A DNA stretch of 31,436 nt from Sphingomonas sp. CCH9-E2. Its GTDB lineage: Bacteria > Pseudomonadota > Alphaproteobacteria > Sphingomonadales > Sphingomonadaceae. Where the stretch lies: contig NZ_LSJM01000045.1 of NCBI RefSeq assembly GCF_001557215.1, forward strand, positions 1 to 31,436, in the 5' to 3' direction. Under the pieces are notes generated by a model. The model searched no databases. It worked only from the letters and a program-made list of their open reading frames with translations, and was not told where the DNA came from. Each line of letters opens with the position of its first letter. The stretch's first letter is position 1. Shown piece after piece: positions 9,004-17,317 of this stretch. The position numbers and the translations under genes were made by a program.

Positions 9004-9636
9004 GTGGGGAACGCGCCGCGCCGTGCCGGGCGCCCGCGCGATCCCGCCAAATATGCGGCGATCGTCGAGGCGGCCCGGCAGGCGTTTTTCTCGCGCGGCT
9101 TCCATGCTGCGACGATCGAGGAGATCGCGGCGGCTGCAGGCGTGTCGAAGGTCACGGTCTATAGCCGGTTCGGCGACAAGGAGACGCTGTTCGAAGAAGT
9201 GATCCGCGCCGAGAGCGCCCGGATGTCCGAAGTGTTCGACGCGAGCGTTTCGGACCAGCGGTCGCTGGAGGAGCAGCTCAATGCCTATGGCGTTGCGCTG
9301 CTTACCTTCATGTTCAGTGAGGATCATGTCGCGATCGACCGGGTGTTGCTGAACGAAATCTCGCAGATTCCGACGCTCGCGCGACGCTTCTATGAAGCCG
9401 GGCCGGGCGTCTGCTTCGGCCGCCTGGCGGAGGTGTTGGCCGAAGCTGCGCGCCGGGGCGAGGTGGAGGTCGACGATCCGCACCTGGCTGCGCAGGATCT
9501 GTGCGGGCTGTGGAAGGGCGCGGCGGACATGGGGCTGAAGCTCGGCCTGGAGCCGCTGCCGTCGCCCGAGGCGATCCGAGCGCGGGTCGAGCGTGCAACG
9601 CGGCTGTTTCTCAAGATGATCGGATCGAAGCCGTGA
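9004..9636 (+). CDS. TetR/AcrR family transcriptional regulator
   Basis: A helix-turn-helix domain occupies residues 15-62 (AAIVEAARQAFFSRGF, then TIEEIAAAAGVSKVTVYSRFGDKETLFEEVI), the classical TetR signature. The C-terminal half (about 85-205) resembles the AefR-like TetR C-terminal domain, with LLNEISQIPTLARRFYEAGP and LWKGAADMGLKLG. The most likely start is GTG 9004, giving 210 residues; an earlier start would add residues encoded inside the amidohydrolase gene. No strong ribosome-binding site is visible. It follows the amidohydrolase pair by 23 bp on the same strand and may regulate them or the operon; the ligand is unknown. Confidence 0.9.
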   Translation: MGNAPRRAGRPRDPAKYAAIVEAARQAFFSRGFHAATIEEIAAAAGVSKVTVYSRFGDKETLFEEVIRAESARMSEVFDASVSDQRSLEEQLNAYGVALLTFMFSEDHVAIDRVLLNEISQIPTLARRFYEAGPGVCFGRLAEVLAEAARRGEVEVDDPHLAAQDLCGLWKGAADMGLKLGLEPLPSPEAIRARVERATRLFLKMIGSKP

Positions 9637-9670
9637 CGATCGGCGTTAAGCAGTGACGGAGGTGCAGACG

Positions 9671-10003
9671 ATGCGGACGATGATGGCGATTGTAACAGGC
9701 GCGGCGCTGCTGGCCGGATGCGGTGGCGGCTCGGACACGGCCCCGAACCCGGCGGCATCGAAGACGCCGCTGGCGTTGAGCGAGACGCAGAAGAAGGTCG
9801 TGGCGCTGCCCAAGCGGTTGCAGGACGGCGTCATGCTTCGCGCGATCCGTGATGCGGGCCTGACGTGCCAGGCCGTGACCGAGCTGACCCGGGTCGAAAC
9901 CCGCGCCGACCGCATCCGCTGGCGCGTGGTGTGCGATAACAGCGAGCCCTATGTGGTCGAAATCACCCCGGACGGAACGGCGCAGATTCGCAGCCGCAAC
10001 TGA
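9671..10003 (+). CDS. Small predicted lipoprotein of unknown function
   Basis: ATG 9671 is chosen because GGAGGT at 9658-9663 lies 7 bp upstream; the in-frame GTG at 9653 is upstream of that site. The 110-residue product begins MRTMMAIVTGAALLAGCGGGSD, with lipobox LAGC and a glycine-rich +2 region. The mature part contains two cysteines (LTCQAV and VVCDN) that could pair, and ends in a short beta-rich domain (YVVEITPDGTAQI). The family is not recognised. It is the last plus-strand gene before a strong terminator at 10028-10057. Confidence 0.75.
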   Translation: MRTMMAIVTGAALLAGCGGGSDTAPNPAASKTPLALSETQKKVVALPKRLQDGVMLRAIRDAGLTCQAVTELTRVETRADRIRWRVVCDNSEPYVVEITPDGTAQIRSRN

Positions 10004-10027
10004 GCGTCAGCGAAGCCCGACACAAAT

Positions 10028-10057
10028 AAGGGGGCGGTCGCGAGACCGCCCCCTTTT
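10028..10057. terminator. Bidirectional intrinsic terminator
   Basis: A perfect 12-bp stem pairs 10028-10039 (AAGGGGGCGGTC) with 10044-10055 (GACCGCCCCCTT) around a GCGA tetraloop. A run of four T follows on the plus strand, and AATAAGGG-type A residues give a weaker U-tract on the minus strand. It lies between the convergent small lipoprotein gene and the phoX-like gene and should stop transcription from both sides. Confidence 0.92.
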
Positions 10058-10075
10058 CAGTTGGGGTTCACAGGG

Positions 10076-12562
10076 TCAGAGACCGACGACACCGCCGTCG
10101 TTCTTGGTGATCACCACGACCGCCGAACGCGGGCGCGTGCCGGCCGGAGCGGTGCCAGTCGCCTGGGTCGCCGGCCAGCTGCTGTCCGGGGCGGCGGCGG
10201 TGCCGTCCTCGCCCGGATGCTGGATGCCGACGAACAGCGTGCGGCCGTCGGGCGTGGTATCGACGCCGGTGATCTCGCACCCGATCGGTCCGACCAGGAA
10301 GCGCTTGAGCGTCGCATCGGTGGCCAGCGCACCGCGGCGGGTTGCCTGGGTGCCGGTGGTGCCGCCATTGCCGCGATTGGTGATGGTGACCGCCGCGCCG
10401 TCGCCGGTGATCCCGGGGATCGCGAGCAGCATCTGGTTGTTGGTACGATCGGTGAAGGCACCGTCGTCGGTCTGGATCCACAGCAGCGGCTTGACCTGGC
10501 CACCCGGGTTGGTCGGGCGCGAGAACCACAGGCCGTCCGGGCTGGAGAAGTCGTTGTTCGCGGTGAGGCCCGAGATGTTGACGTCGCTGTTTGCGTCGAC
10601 GGAGTCGGCACCGAACAGGTAGATATCCCATCCGAAGCTGAGTGCGGCGGGATCGTCGCCCACTTCGCGCAGGCGCAGGATGTGACCGTTCGGGTTTCCG
10701 AACTGGTTCGCCGCACCCTTGGGGTCGTTATAATGGCGCGGGTTGGCGGCGTCGGTGCCGGTGATCGGGCGCAGCGTCGCGTTGTTGTTGGTCAGGGTGA
10801 GGTAGATTTCACCGGTCACCGGGTTGGTCGCGGTCCATTCCGGGCGATCCATGCGCGTGGCGCCAACCGCGTCGGCGGCGAGACGGGCGTGCGTCAGAAT
10901 GTCGGCCTGATCGGCGAAGACATATTCGGGATCGCTGCCCACGGCCGGGCGGTTCGGCACCTGACCGAACACCAGCGGGAGCCAGACGCCCGATCCGTTG
11001 GCATTGAAGCGCGCGACGTACAGCGTGCCGGAGTCGAGATATTTGTCGCCGATGGCGAGGCGATCGGTGGCCTGCGCGTCGCTGGCGGTCCAGGTCGCGT
11101 TCGACACGAACTTGTAGAAATATTCGCCGCGGGCGTCGTCGCCGAGATAGACGGCAAGCTTCTTGCCGGGCAGGAAGCTGCCGAACCATGCGCCTTCATG
11201 GCCCATGCGGCCGAGCGCGGTGCGCTTCCGCGGCGCCTTGGTCTTGTCATACGGGTCCAGCTCCACGCACCAGCCGAACTGGTTGGGCTCGTTGCGCCAG
11301 TCAGTGGTCGCCGAGCCGCCAACGGTCGCGCGTGCGTCCCAGCGACGGAACAGCGTGTTGGACGGGTCCGACGGGGTGACAGTGGACCAGCCATAGCCAC
11401 CGGTGCTGCTGGTGACGCCGTAGCGGCGCAGCGCGACCAGTTCACGCGTCGTGCGCTGCGCATCGTCGCCGCTGCGACGGAAATAGCCCGCCCAGTTTTC
11501 TTCACAGGTAAGGTTGGTTCCCCACAGGGTGTGACCGTTGGCGCAGTTGTTGAGCGTGCCGCGACCTGCTGTGCCGTCGGTCGAATAGGGCGTGCGCAGC
11601 AGCGTCGATCCGCGCACGGGCCCGTTGAATACCATCGGCGTATTGGGGGTGATGCGGCGGTTGAAGGCCGAGTTCTGGACATAGGTCCAGGCGCGGTTTG
11701 CTCCCTCGACCACTTCAGTCACCGACACGCCATGCGCTTCGATTTCCTTGATGGCTTCGGCTTCGGGGCGCACGCCGCCGGGCGACGTCGGGCCAGCCGG
11801 ATGGAGATACTGGACGTTCAGATTTTCGTGGTTCTGAACGATCAGGCCGCGCACCGAGCTGTTATCGTCGCGCGCGCCGGCCGCCGACAGGCCATACCAG
11901 TAGAGCGCGTCGCCATGGTCGCCGATGCGGTTGGCGAAATCGGTGTCGGTGCCGTCATTCTTGTACGCCGGCACGCCCGCAGCGATCGGATCGCCGAGGC
12001 GGGTCAGGACGGTCACCGAGTAGCCAGCCGGGACAGTGACGACGTCGTTGCGATTCTTGGCGATCGAGGTGAAGCCCATCTCGGCCGGCTCGATGGTGAC
12101 CGAGACGCCTTCGATCGTGACCTGACCTGCGGTGTCGGTCGCGCGATATTCGAAGCGGACGGTGCTGTTGACCGAAACCGCTGGCGCAATGAACGACGGG
12201 GAGGTCGAGGTCGGGTTCACCAGCGTGACCGTCGGCCCCTGGGTCTGGACCCAGGCTGAGCTGATCGCGCCGTTATCGGTGACATTGGCGTTCAGCGTGA
12301 CGACGCGACCGGCCTTGGTCGTGCCCGACGCGCCCACCGAAACGATGTTGGGGAAGGGATCGGAGCTCGATGCCGCACTGTCACAGCCGGCCAGCACTGC
12401 GCCGCCGAATACCGCCGCCGAAGCCGCCATCGCGCCCGAGCGCAGCGCCTGACGCCGCGAATAGCGCTGTTCGATCATCGCGTTGAGGCTGGGATTGTTG
12501 CTGGTGTTGGTATCGACGTCGCCATCGCTATAGGCGAAGCCGTGCGCAGTGAGTTCGGTCAT
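10076..12562 (-). CDS. phoX: PhoX family phosphatase (DUF839), Tat-exported, with an Ig-like insertion
   Basis: The start ATG at 12560-12562 has AGGGGA about 8 bp upstream and gives 828 residues. A 35-residue N-region leads to a twin-arginine signal (YSRRQALRSG, RR at 36-37) and a lipobox-like VLAGC at C60, so this is probably a Tat lipoprotein. Residues about 70-160 form an Ig/PKD-like beta domain (NIVSVGASGTTKAG to VSVTIEPAEMG) that is not part of the catalytic fold. The DUF839/PhoX core follows, with DHGDALYWYGL, VQNHENLNVQYLHP and the signature NCANGHTLWGTNLTCEENWAGYF. Known PhoX enzymes are Ca/Fe phosphatases that release phosphate from organic esters in the periplasm or outside the cell. 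It is divergent from a T2SS gene block, which makes it a candidate T2SS client. Confidence 0.92.
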   Translation of the reverse strand: MTELTAHGFAYSDGDVDTNTSNNPSLNAMIEQRYSRRQALRSGAMAASAAVFGGAVLAGCDSAASSSDPFPNIVSVGASGTTKAGRVVTLNANVTDNGAISSAWVQTQGPTVTLVNPTSTSPSFIAPAVSVNSTVRFEYRATDTAGQVTIEGVSVTIEPAEMGFTSIAKNRNDVVTVPAGYSVTVLTRLGDPIAAGVPAYKNDGTDTDFANRIGDHGDALYWYGLSAAGARDDNSSVRGLIVQNHENLNVQYLHPAGPTSPGGVRPEAEAIKEIEAHGVSVTEVVEGANRAWTYVQNSAFNRRITPNTPMVFNGPVRGSTLLRTPYSTDGTAGRGTLNNCANGHTLWGTNLTCEENWAGYFRRSGDDAQRTTRELVALRRYGVTSSTGGYGWSTVTPSDPSNTLFRRWDARATVGGSATTDWRNEPNQFGWCVELDPYDKTKAPRKRTALGRMGHEGAWFGSFLPGKKLAVYLGDDARGEYFYKFVSNATWTASDAQATDRLAIGDKYLDSGTLYVARFNANGSGVWLPLVFGQVPNRPAVGSDPEYVFADQADILTHARLAADAVGATRMDRPEWTATNPVTGEIYLTLTNNNATLRPITGTDAANPRHYNDPKGAANQFGNPNGHILRLREVGDDPAALSFGWDIYLFGADSVDANSDVNISGLTANNDFSSPDGLWFSRPTNPGGQVKPLLWIQTDDGAFTDRTNNQMLLAIPGITGDGAAVTITNRGNGGTTGTQATRRGALATDATLKRFLVGPIGCEITGVDTTPDGRTLFVGIQHPGEDGTAAAPDSSWPATQATGTAPAGTRPRSAVVVITKNDGGVVGL

Positions 12563-12724
12563 GTCTGTGTCCCCTGAACCCAGGCCCCGTTCGGACCAGG
12601 TGCAGGATCGCTGTGGCCGCAGCGCTTTACGGCGTGATGCAGGTTTGCGGACGAACGCGTTGCGATTTCGCGGCAATTTCATGACTGCTGGGCAGGCGGC
12701 GGCGGTTTCGCTAGAGGCGACGCG

Positions 12725-13240
12725 ATGACCGCACCCACGGACAGCCTGACCGATCGCCTGATCCGACGCACCATGCGCGCGACGCGGACGCGGCCGAAAC
12801 TGGCGTTTGTACCGGATATCCGCCTCGCTTTGGCGCTGGCCGGGCTGGTCGCACTTGGCCCGTTGCTCACCATCGTCGGCGCGAAGGGGCTGCGCGCCGG
12901 GGTCGAGGCCGAGAACAAGGTGCTCGAGGCCCAGCTGCGGACCCGCACGGCACCCCAGGCAGCCCGCGATGCGGCGGCAGCGGAGCTGCGCGATGCCGTG
13001 CGTCGACCGGCATTGGTCGCGACGCTCGAGCGGTTGGCGCGCGCGCTGCCCGACGATGCCCGGCTGGTGTCGGCTGAACGCGACGCAAGCGGGGCGCTGA
13101 AGGCAGAGATTGCGACCAACGACCCGGATCTGCTGCGTGGCGCGCTGCGTGTCGATCCACTGCTCGCGGCGCTGCGGGAGGTTGGTCAGCGGCGGACACC
13201 GGACGCCCGGGTCGTCGTCATGTTGCGGACGCGCGCATGA
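12725..13240 (+). CDS. PilN/GspL-like inner-membrane protein of the T2SS locus
   Basis: This 171-residue protein has a basic cytoplasmic N-terminus (1-32), one membrane segment (about 33-53, LALALAGLVALGPLLTIVGA), a likely coiled coil (57-92) and a periplasmic C-terminal domain (95-171) with a beta-alpha-beta look. This matches PilN and the C-terminal half of GspL. The actin-like cytoplasmic domain of full GspL is missing. The start ATG 12725 has AGAGG at 12713-12717. It overlaps the next gene by 4 bp and heads a trio of small inner-membrane proteins. A separate, full GspL is encoded at 18357-19445, so this looks like a second set. The assignment rests on topology, size and neighbours. Confidence 0.65.
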   Translation: MTAPTDSLTDRLIRRTMRATRTRPKLAFVPDIRLALALAGLVALGPLLTIVGAKGLRAGVEAENKVLEAQLRTRTAPQAARDAAAAELRDAVRRPALVATLERLARALPDDARLVSAERDASGALKAEIATNDPDLLRGALRVDPLLAALREVGQRRTPDARVVVMLRTRA

Positions 13241-13704
13241 GGCGGGGTAGCGTAGCGGCGGGCATCGTCGGTGGCGTGCTTGGGCTTGTGCTGCTGGCGG
13301 CTCCATTGGGCGATGCGCTCGGGGCCCTGTGGTCGGCGCGTCAGACCCGCGCCGATCTGACCGCCAGCCTGTCTGCGCCGCTGCCGCCGGTGCGCCCGCT
13401 GCTGGTCCCCGAACTCGGCATCACTGCAGCGAATCGCACCATCGCTGCGCGCACCCTCGCCACCACGCTTCGCGGGCGTGCGGCATCGGCGGGTGTGCTG
13501 GTCGAAGCGCTTGCACCCGTATCCGCGCCATCCAACCTCGCAGCGCTGCGCGTGCGCCTGTCGGGACAGGAAAAGGCGGTGATCGCGATGCTCGACGGGA
13601 TCGAGCGCGGCACGCCGCTGGTTCGCTTCCGTAGCTGGCGCGCGACGGCGCTGGCCGATGGCGGGGTGCGGATCGAGGGCGAGGTGGTGGCGGCATGGGA
13701 ATGA
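13237..13704 (+). CDS. GspM-like protein (type b T2SS M family)
   Basis: The 155-residue protein has one membrane segment at about 8-30 (AGIVGGVLGLVLLAAPLGDALGALW), then a periplasmic domain with GITAANRTIAARTLATTLRGRAASAGVLVEAL and a final beta region ending FRSWRATALADGGVRIEGEVVAAWE. The pattern 'LAALRVRLSGQEKAVIAMLDGIERGTPLVRF' fits the GspM type b / PilO-like family, which forms dimers with PilN or GspL proteins. It is fused by a 4-bp overlap to the PilN-like gene upstream and overlaps the next gene start by about 10 bp. A different, canonical GspM lies at 19442-19939. Confidence 0.7.
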   Translation: MRRGSVAAGIVGGVLGLVLLAAPLGDALGALWSARQTRADLTASLSAPLPPVRPLLVPELGITAANRTIAARTLATTLRGRAASAGVLVEALAPVSAPSNLAALRVRLSGQEKAVIAMLDGIERGTPLVRFRSWRATALADGGVRIEGEVVAAWE

Positions 13705-14141
13705 GCCGGACCGAGCTGCGATGGGTGATCGCGGTCGGCATCGCCACGGCACTCGTGCCGGTGATCGCGCTCTTCCCCTATGCGCATACGCCACGGCCAG
13801 AGCCGCGTCCCGCCGGCGCGCCGCTGGTGCCGCCGCCGCTGACAGCCCCGGCACGGGTGTTTGACCGCCCCCTGTTTGCCGCAGCCGAAGCCAGCACCGC
13901 GCCAGCCGACGCACCGGTACTGACAGGCATTGCCGGCCGCTTGAATCGCGACGCAGTGGCGCTGGTCCGCAGCGCCGATGGCAGCGCGCGGACGCTGGCG
14001 GTGGGCGAAAGCATCGATGGCTGGCGGCTCGAGAGCCTCGCCATCGATGCGGCGTTTTTCACGCGCGGGCGCGAGCGGGTGCGCGTGGCGATGCAGGGTG
14101 AGAGCGGCGATGGGGCCGCTCAAATCCCCGAGGATCAGTAA
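13695..14141 (+). CDS. GspC/PilP-like inner-membrane protein
   Basis: The start is ATG 13695 with GAGG at 13681-13684; ATG 13701 is an alternative. The 148-residue product has a membrane segment at about 10-28 (VIAVGIATALVPVIALFP), a proline-rich linker (31-55, RPEPRPAGAPLVPPPLTAP) and a small beta domain (70-135). The segment VLTGIAGRLNRDAVALVRSADGSARTLAVGESIDGWRLESL resembles the homology region of GspC and the HR fold of PilP. Such domains contact the secretin. The gene ends by overlapping the gspD stop on the other strand by 7 bp. A longer GspC with a PDZ-like end lies at 16194-16964. Confidence 0.62.
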   Translation: MGMSRTELRWVIAVGIATALVPVIALFPYAHTPRPEPRPAGAPLVPPPLTAPARVFDRPLFAAAEASTAPADAPVLTGIAGRLNRDAVALVRSADGSARTLAVGESIDGWRLESLAIDAAFFTRGRERVRVAMQGESGDGAAQIPEDQ

Positions 14142-16183
14142 ATCCCGTCAATCTCCAGCGTCAGCCGGGGCTGCAGCGGCTTGAGCAGCAGGTTGCTCGG
14201 CGAATTGAGGTCGAGTTCCTCGGCGCGGAGGCGCGCATATTTGGCCTTGGCGATGGCGGAGGCGTCCTCGCCATTGCGCAGGATCGTCGGCTTGAGGAAG
14301 ATGAACAGCGTCCGCTTCTGGCGGCTCTCGCGGCGCGCCTTGAACAACTCGCCGAGGATCGGGATGTCGCCCAGGATCGGCACCTGGCTCTTCACCTGAC
14401 CATAATCGTCCGAGGTGAGGCCGCCGAGCACGATCGTCTGACCATTGTCGGCGAGCACGGTCGTGGTGATTGCGCGGCGATTGGTGATCAGATCGGTCGC
14501 CTGGGTCAGCTGGGTTGCGGCGATCGACGAAGCTTCCTGTACGACCTCAAGCCGGATCGTGTCGCCGGCGTTGATGCGGGGCAGCACCTTGAGCGTGATG
14601 CCGACATCCTTGCGCTCGATCGACGTGTAGGGGCGAACGTTGCTCGAGTCAGTCAGGATCGATCCCGTGACGAACGGCACCTCCTGCGCCACAACGAACT
14701 CGCCGACCTTGTTGTCGAGCGTCGTGATCTGGGGCGTCGAGAGCAGGTTCGACTTGGTCGAGGTGCCGAGCGCCTGAACAAGGATCGAGAAGTCGTTGCC
14801 GATCGCGACGTTACCGGTGAAGCCCTGGCCGAGGATCGACCCGGCGGGGACGCCGAGCGCGGTCAGAATTGCGCCGAGCGAGGGGCCGGCGGTGGTGAAC
14901 GATGTCCCTGCGCCCTCGACCCGATTGAGCGCTGCGCCGCTGGTGCCGAGCTGGACTGCCAGCGCCTCTGCCTCCTCGCCGGTGATTTCGGCGATGGCGG
15001 CTTCGATCAGCACCTGTGGGCGGCGGACGTCGAGGTCGGTGATCAGCCCTTCGAGCGCGGCAATCGCGCTGGGAGTGCCGCGCACAACGACGGCATTGAT
15101 GTCGGGCGAGGGCTGCACGGTCAGCTCGGGCGTCGAAAAGCCTTGCGGCGTCGCTTCCTGCTGCTGGCCAAGCTGGGCCGACTGCGCGGTCGCGGCCGCT
15201 GCTGCCGTCGCGGCAGTTTCGGCGGAGCTGGTCCCGCCCGAAGCGATCAGGCCCCCGAGGACGCCGGTCGGGCTGCGGGGGTTGTTGCGCGATCCCGACA
15301 GGCTCCGCGCGACCGGGTTGGTGGTGGTTGCTTCCTGACCCAGGATGCCGCGCAGCACTTCGGTGACCGACTCGGCATCGGCATAGTTCAGGCGGAACAC
15401 CCGCGTCATCGGAGTCGCGCCGCCGGGGGCGTCGAGCGAGGCGGCCATGCGGCGGGCATCGGCAACGGCGGCGGGCGATCCGCGCACGATGATCGTGTTG
15501 CTGCGCGCATCCGCCGCGACGCGCGCACCGCCCGAGGCCGCGTCGCCCAGCACGGTCTGAAGCGCCTGCGCCACTTCCGGCGCGCTGCCGTTGCGCAGGG
15601 TGATCGTGGCGAAGGTCATGCCGCTGCCATTGCCGTCGAGCGAGCGCAGGATCGCCTCCACGCGGCGGACATTGTCGGCATAGTCGGTGACGACGACGGC
15701 GTTGGGCTGAGCCAGCGGTTCGACGCTGCCGAAGCTGGCGACCAGCGGACGGACGACACGGGCGGCCTCGGCGGAGGGCACGTTGGACAGGCGGATCATC
15801 CGCGTCACCAGTTCCTGCCCCGATGCCGAGCGCGACGAGACGCCGCCGTCGCGCACCGCGTTGCTGGCCGGCACGATGCGCCAGGCGCGTCCGGAGCGGA
15901 CCGCGGCAAAGCCATTGGCGCGCAGGACCGACAGGAACAGCTCCCACACGCCCGCCGAGGTCAGCGGAGTGGCGGAAGTGACGGTGACGCTGCCCTTCAC
16001 CGCCGGGTCCAGGATCAGCGTGCGGCCGGTGAGGCGCGAGATCTGATCGGCAACGTCCGCGATCTCGACCCCGCGCATGTTGACGACGATGTCGGCGCTA
16101 TCGGCCTGGGCGGCCAGCACCGGCTGGGCGGTCATGGCGGCGAGCGCGATTGCGAGAGCGGTCTTGCGGATCATGTGCGGCAC
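14135..16183 (-). CDS. gspD: Type II secretion system secretin GspD
   Basis: GspD forms the outer-membrane gate of the T2SS. The start is GTG 16181-16183, chosen because AGGGAAG upstream is spaced about 5 bp from it but 14 bp from ATG 16174. The 682-residue protein has a signal peptide (cleavage near QPVLAAQA), an N0 domain (ADIVVNMRGVEIADVADQISRLTGRTLILDPAVKG), repeated N1-N3 domains (NAVVVTDYADNVRRVEAILRSLDG and related repeats) and the C-terminal secretin beta domain with VPFVTGS, RKDVGITLKVLPRI and TVLADNGQTIVLGGL. A low-complexity Ala/Thr/Gln linker lies in N3. It ends the gspG-H-I-C-D run on this strand. Confidence 0.97.
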   Translation of the reverse strand: MPHMIRKTALAIALAAMTAQPVLAAQADSADIVVNMRGVEIADVADQISRLTGRTLILDPAVKGSVTVTSATPLTSAGVWELFLSVLRANGFAAVRSGRAWRIVPASNAVRDGGVSSRSASGQELVTRMIRLSNVPSAEAARVVRPLVASFGSVEPLAQPNAVVVTDYADNVRRVEAILRSLDGNGSGMTFATITLRNGSAPEVAQALQTVLGDAASGGARVAADARSNTIIVRGSPAAVADARRMAASLDAPGGATPMTRVFRLNYADAESVTEVLRGILGQEATTTNPVARSLSGSRNNPRSPTGVLGGLIASGGTSSAETAATAAAAATAQSAQLGQQQEATPQGFSTPELTVQPSPDINAVVVRGTPSAIAALEGLITDLDVRRPQVLIEAAIAEITGEEAEALAVQLGTSGAALNRVEGAGTSFTTAGPSLGAILTALGVPAGSILGQGFTGNVAIGNDFSILVQALGTSTKSNLLSTPQITTLDNKVGEFVVAQEVPFVTGSILTDSSNVRPYTSIERKDVGITLKVLPRINAGDTIRLEVVQEASSIAATQLTQATDLITNRRAITTTVLADNGQTIVLGGLTSDDYGQVKSQVPILGDIPILGELFKARRESRQKRTLFIFLKPTILRNGEDASAIAKAKYARLRAEELDLNSPSNLLLKPLQPRLTLEIDGIY

Positions 16184-16193
16184 AATGACTTCC

Positions 16194-16964
16194 CTAGCGG
16201 GTCGGGATGGTCAGCGTCACGGGCTTTCCATCGCGGGTGATCTGGACTTGGACGGAGCCGCGGCTTTGCGCGGCGGCAAAGGCGGACGCGGCGCTTGCGG
16301 GGCTGGTCAGCGGGGTCCCGCCGATCGAGGTGATGACGTCGCCGCTCTGCAGACCGGGCGGGGCGTTGGCGCCGACCTGCATCCCGCCGCCGGGGGCGGG
16401 GGTCATCGCGGCGAGCGCGGCTGCAGCGCCAGCGGGCGCGGCGGCGGGCGCCGCAGCCGCAGGTGGCGGCGCTGGTGGAGCGGCGGCCTTTTGCTGCTGC
16501 TCGGTCGTCAGCGCGGGATCGGGAAAGGCGAGATATTCGATCCGGCCCGCGACGCGCAGGATCACGCGGTCGCGCAGGATCCCCTCGATCGTGCCGCCGC
16601 CGGGGGCTTCACCGATGCGAAAGGGCTTGGCCGGCTCGCCGCTCACTTCGATATAGGCGACGGAGAGTGCAGCGGGGCTGGCGGCGAACACGCCCTTGAG
16701 CTTGAGCGGCAATGCGGTCGGCTGGCTCGCGTCGGTCGCGGCGCCCTTGCCGAAGGGTGCGAAGGCGAGGGCGGGGGTGATGTCGGCGGTGACCGCGACG
16801 GGGCGTGCGCCCGACGGGATGGTGACCGCGCCCGTGCTGGCATGGCCCGCGATCCGCCAGGTGAGGCCGGCAAGCGCGATCGCGACCGAGACGACGACTG
16901 CGCCGGTGACGAGATCGAGCGTCGTGCGCGCCTGACGCGGCGAGAGGTCGGGGAAGCGGATCAT
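16194..16964 (-). CDS. gspC: Type II secretion system protein GspC
   Basis: GspC links the secretin to the inner-membrane platform and helps select substrates. The 256-residue protein has one membrane segment (about 18-38, VTGAVVVSVAIALAGLTWRIAG), the HR domain (about 70-150: LPLKLKGVFAASPAALSVAYIEVSGEPAKPFRIGEAPGGGTIEGILRDRVILRVAGRIEYLAFP), a Pro/Ala-rich linker and a C-terminal PDZ-like domain (PPGLQSGDVITSIGGTPLTS to PVTLTIPTR). The ATG at 16962-16964 overlaps the gspI stop by 4 bp. The gene ends 10 bp before the gspD start. A shorter GspC-like protein exists at 13695-14141. Confidence 0.92.
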   Translation of the reverse strand: MIRFPDLSPRQARTTLDLVTGAVVVSVAIALAGLTWRIAGHASTGAVTIPSGARPVAVTADITPALAFAPFGKGAATDASQPTALPLKLKGVFAASPAALSVAYIEVSGEPAKPFRIGEAPGGGTIEGILRDRVILRVAGRIEYLAFPDPALTTEQQQKAAAPPAPPPAAAAPAAAPAGAAAALAAMTPAPGGGMQVGANAPPGLQSGDVITSIGGTPLTSPASAASAFAAAQSRGSVQVQITRDGKPVTLTIPTR

Positions 16965-17317
16965 GTCCGTGCGCCCTCCACGAAGCCGTCGAGCGATGCA
17001 AGCGGCGAACGTTCGCCCTCTGGAATCACCTGGATGCGGACCTTGTCGATCGCGGGGTCTTCGGTGCGGGTGCGGGCGACTTCGACCTGCCATTGCTGGC
17101 CGAGCAGTTCGACCTGCTTCTGTGCAGCGGCGGGGTCGGCGAGCTGGAGTTCGGCAAGGCGATTCTCGGCCACCCACATCGCGGCGGCGCGGCGTTCGAG
17201 GCCGCGGGTCGAATCGACATGGCTCTCGACCGCGCGGACGAGGCCAACGGTGGCGATGGCGAGCACAGCGAGGGCGACCAGCGCCTCGATCAGCGAGAAG
17301 CCGTCGTCGGTCTTCAC
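16961..17317 (-). CDS. gspI: Minor pseudopilin GspI
   Basis: GspI is a minor pseudopilin that, with GspJ and GspK, forms the tip of the T2SS pseudopilus. The 118-residue protein has a very short leader and a processing site G|FSLIEALVAL with glutamate at +5, followed by a hydrophobic helix. The region ENRLAELQL and the QWQVEVARTRTEDPAIDKVRIQV segment are typical of GspI (T2SSI family). It overlaps gspH upstream and gspC downstream by 4 bp each. Confidence 0.94.
   Translation of the reverse strand: MKTDDGFSLIEALVALAVLAIATVGLVRAVESHVDSTRGLERRAAAMWVAENRLAELQLADPAAAQKQVELLGQQWQVEVARTRTEDPAIDKVRIQVIPEGERSPLASLDGFVEGART

Noticed and set aside
9653..9670. GTG 9653 as the start of the small lipoprotein
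   Set aside because: The ribosome-binding site GGAGGT (9658-9663) lies after it and fits ATG 9671.
12671..12688. Possible Pho box upstream of phoX (CAGTCATGAAATTGCC on the minus strand)
   Set aside because: The first half matches the Pho box well but the second half does not, so the tandem repeat is missing.
12563..13306. Upstream in-frame extension of the PhoX-like gene (open frame reaching 13306, 1076 aa)
   Set aside because: The extension is antisense to the PilN-like gene, has no domain signal, and ATG 12562 has a proper ribosome-binding site followed by a Tat signal.
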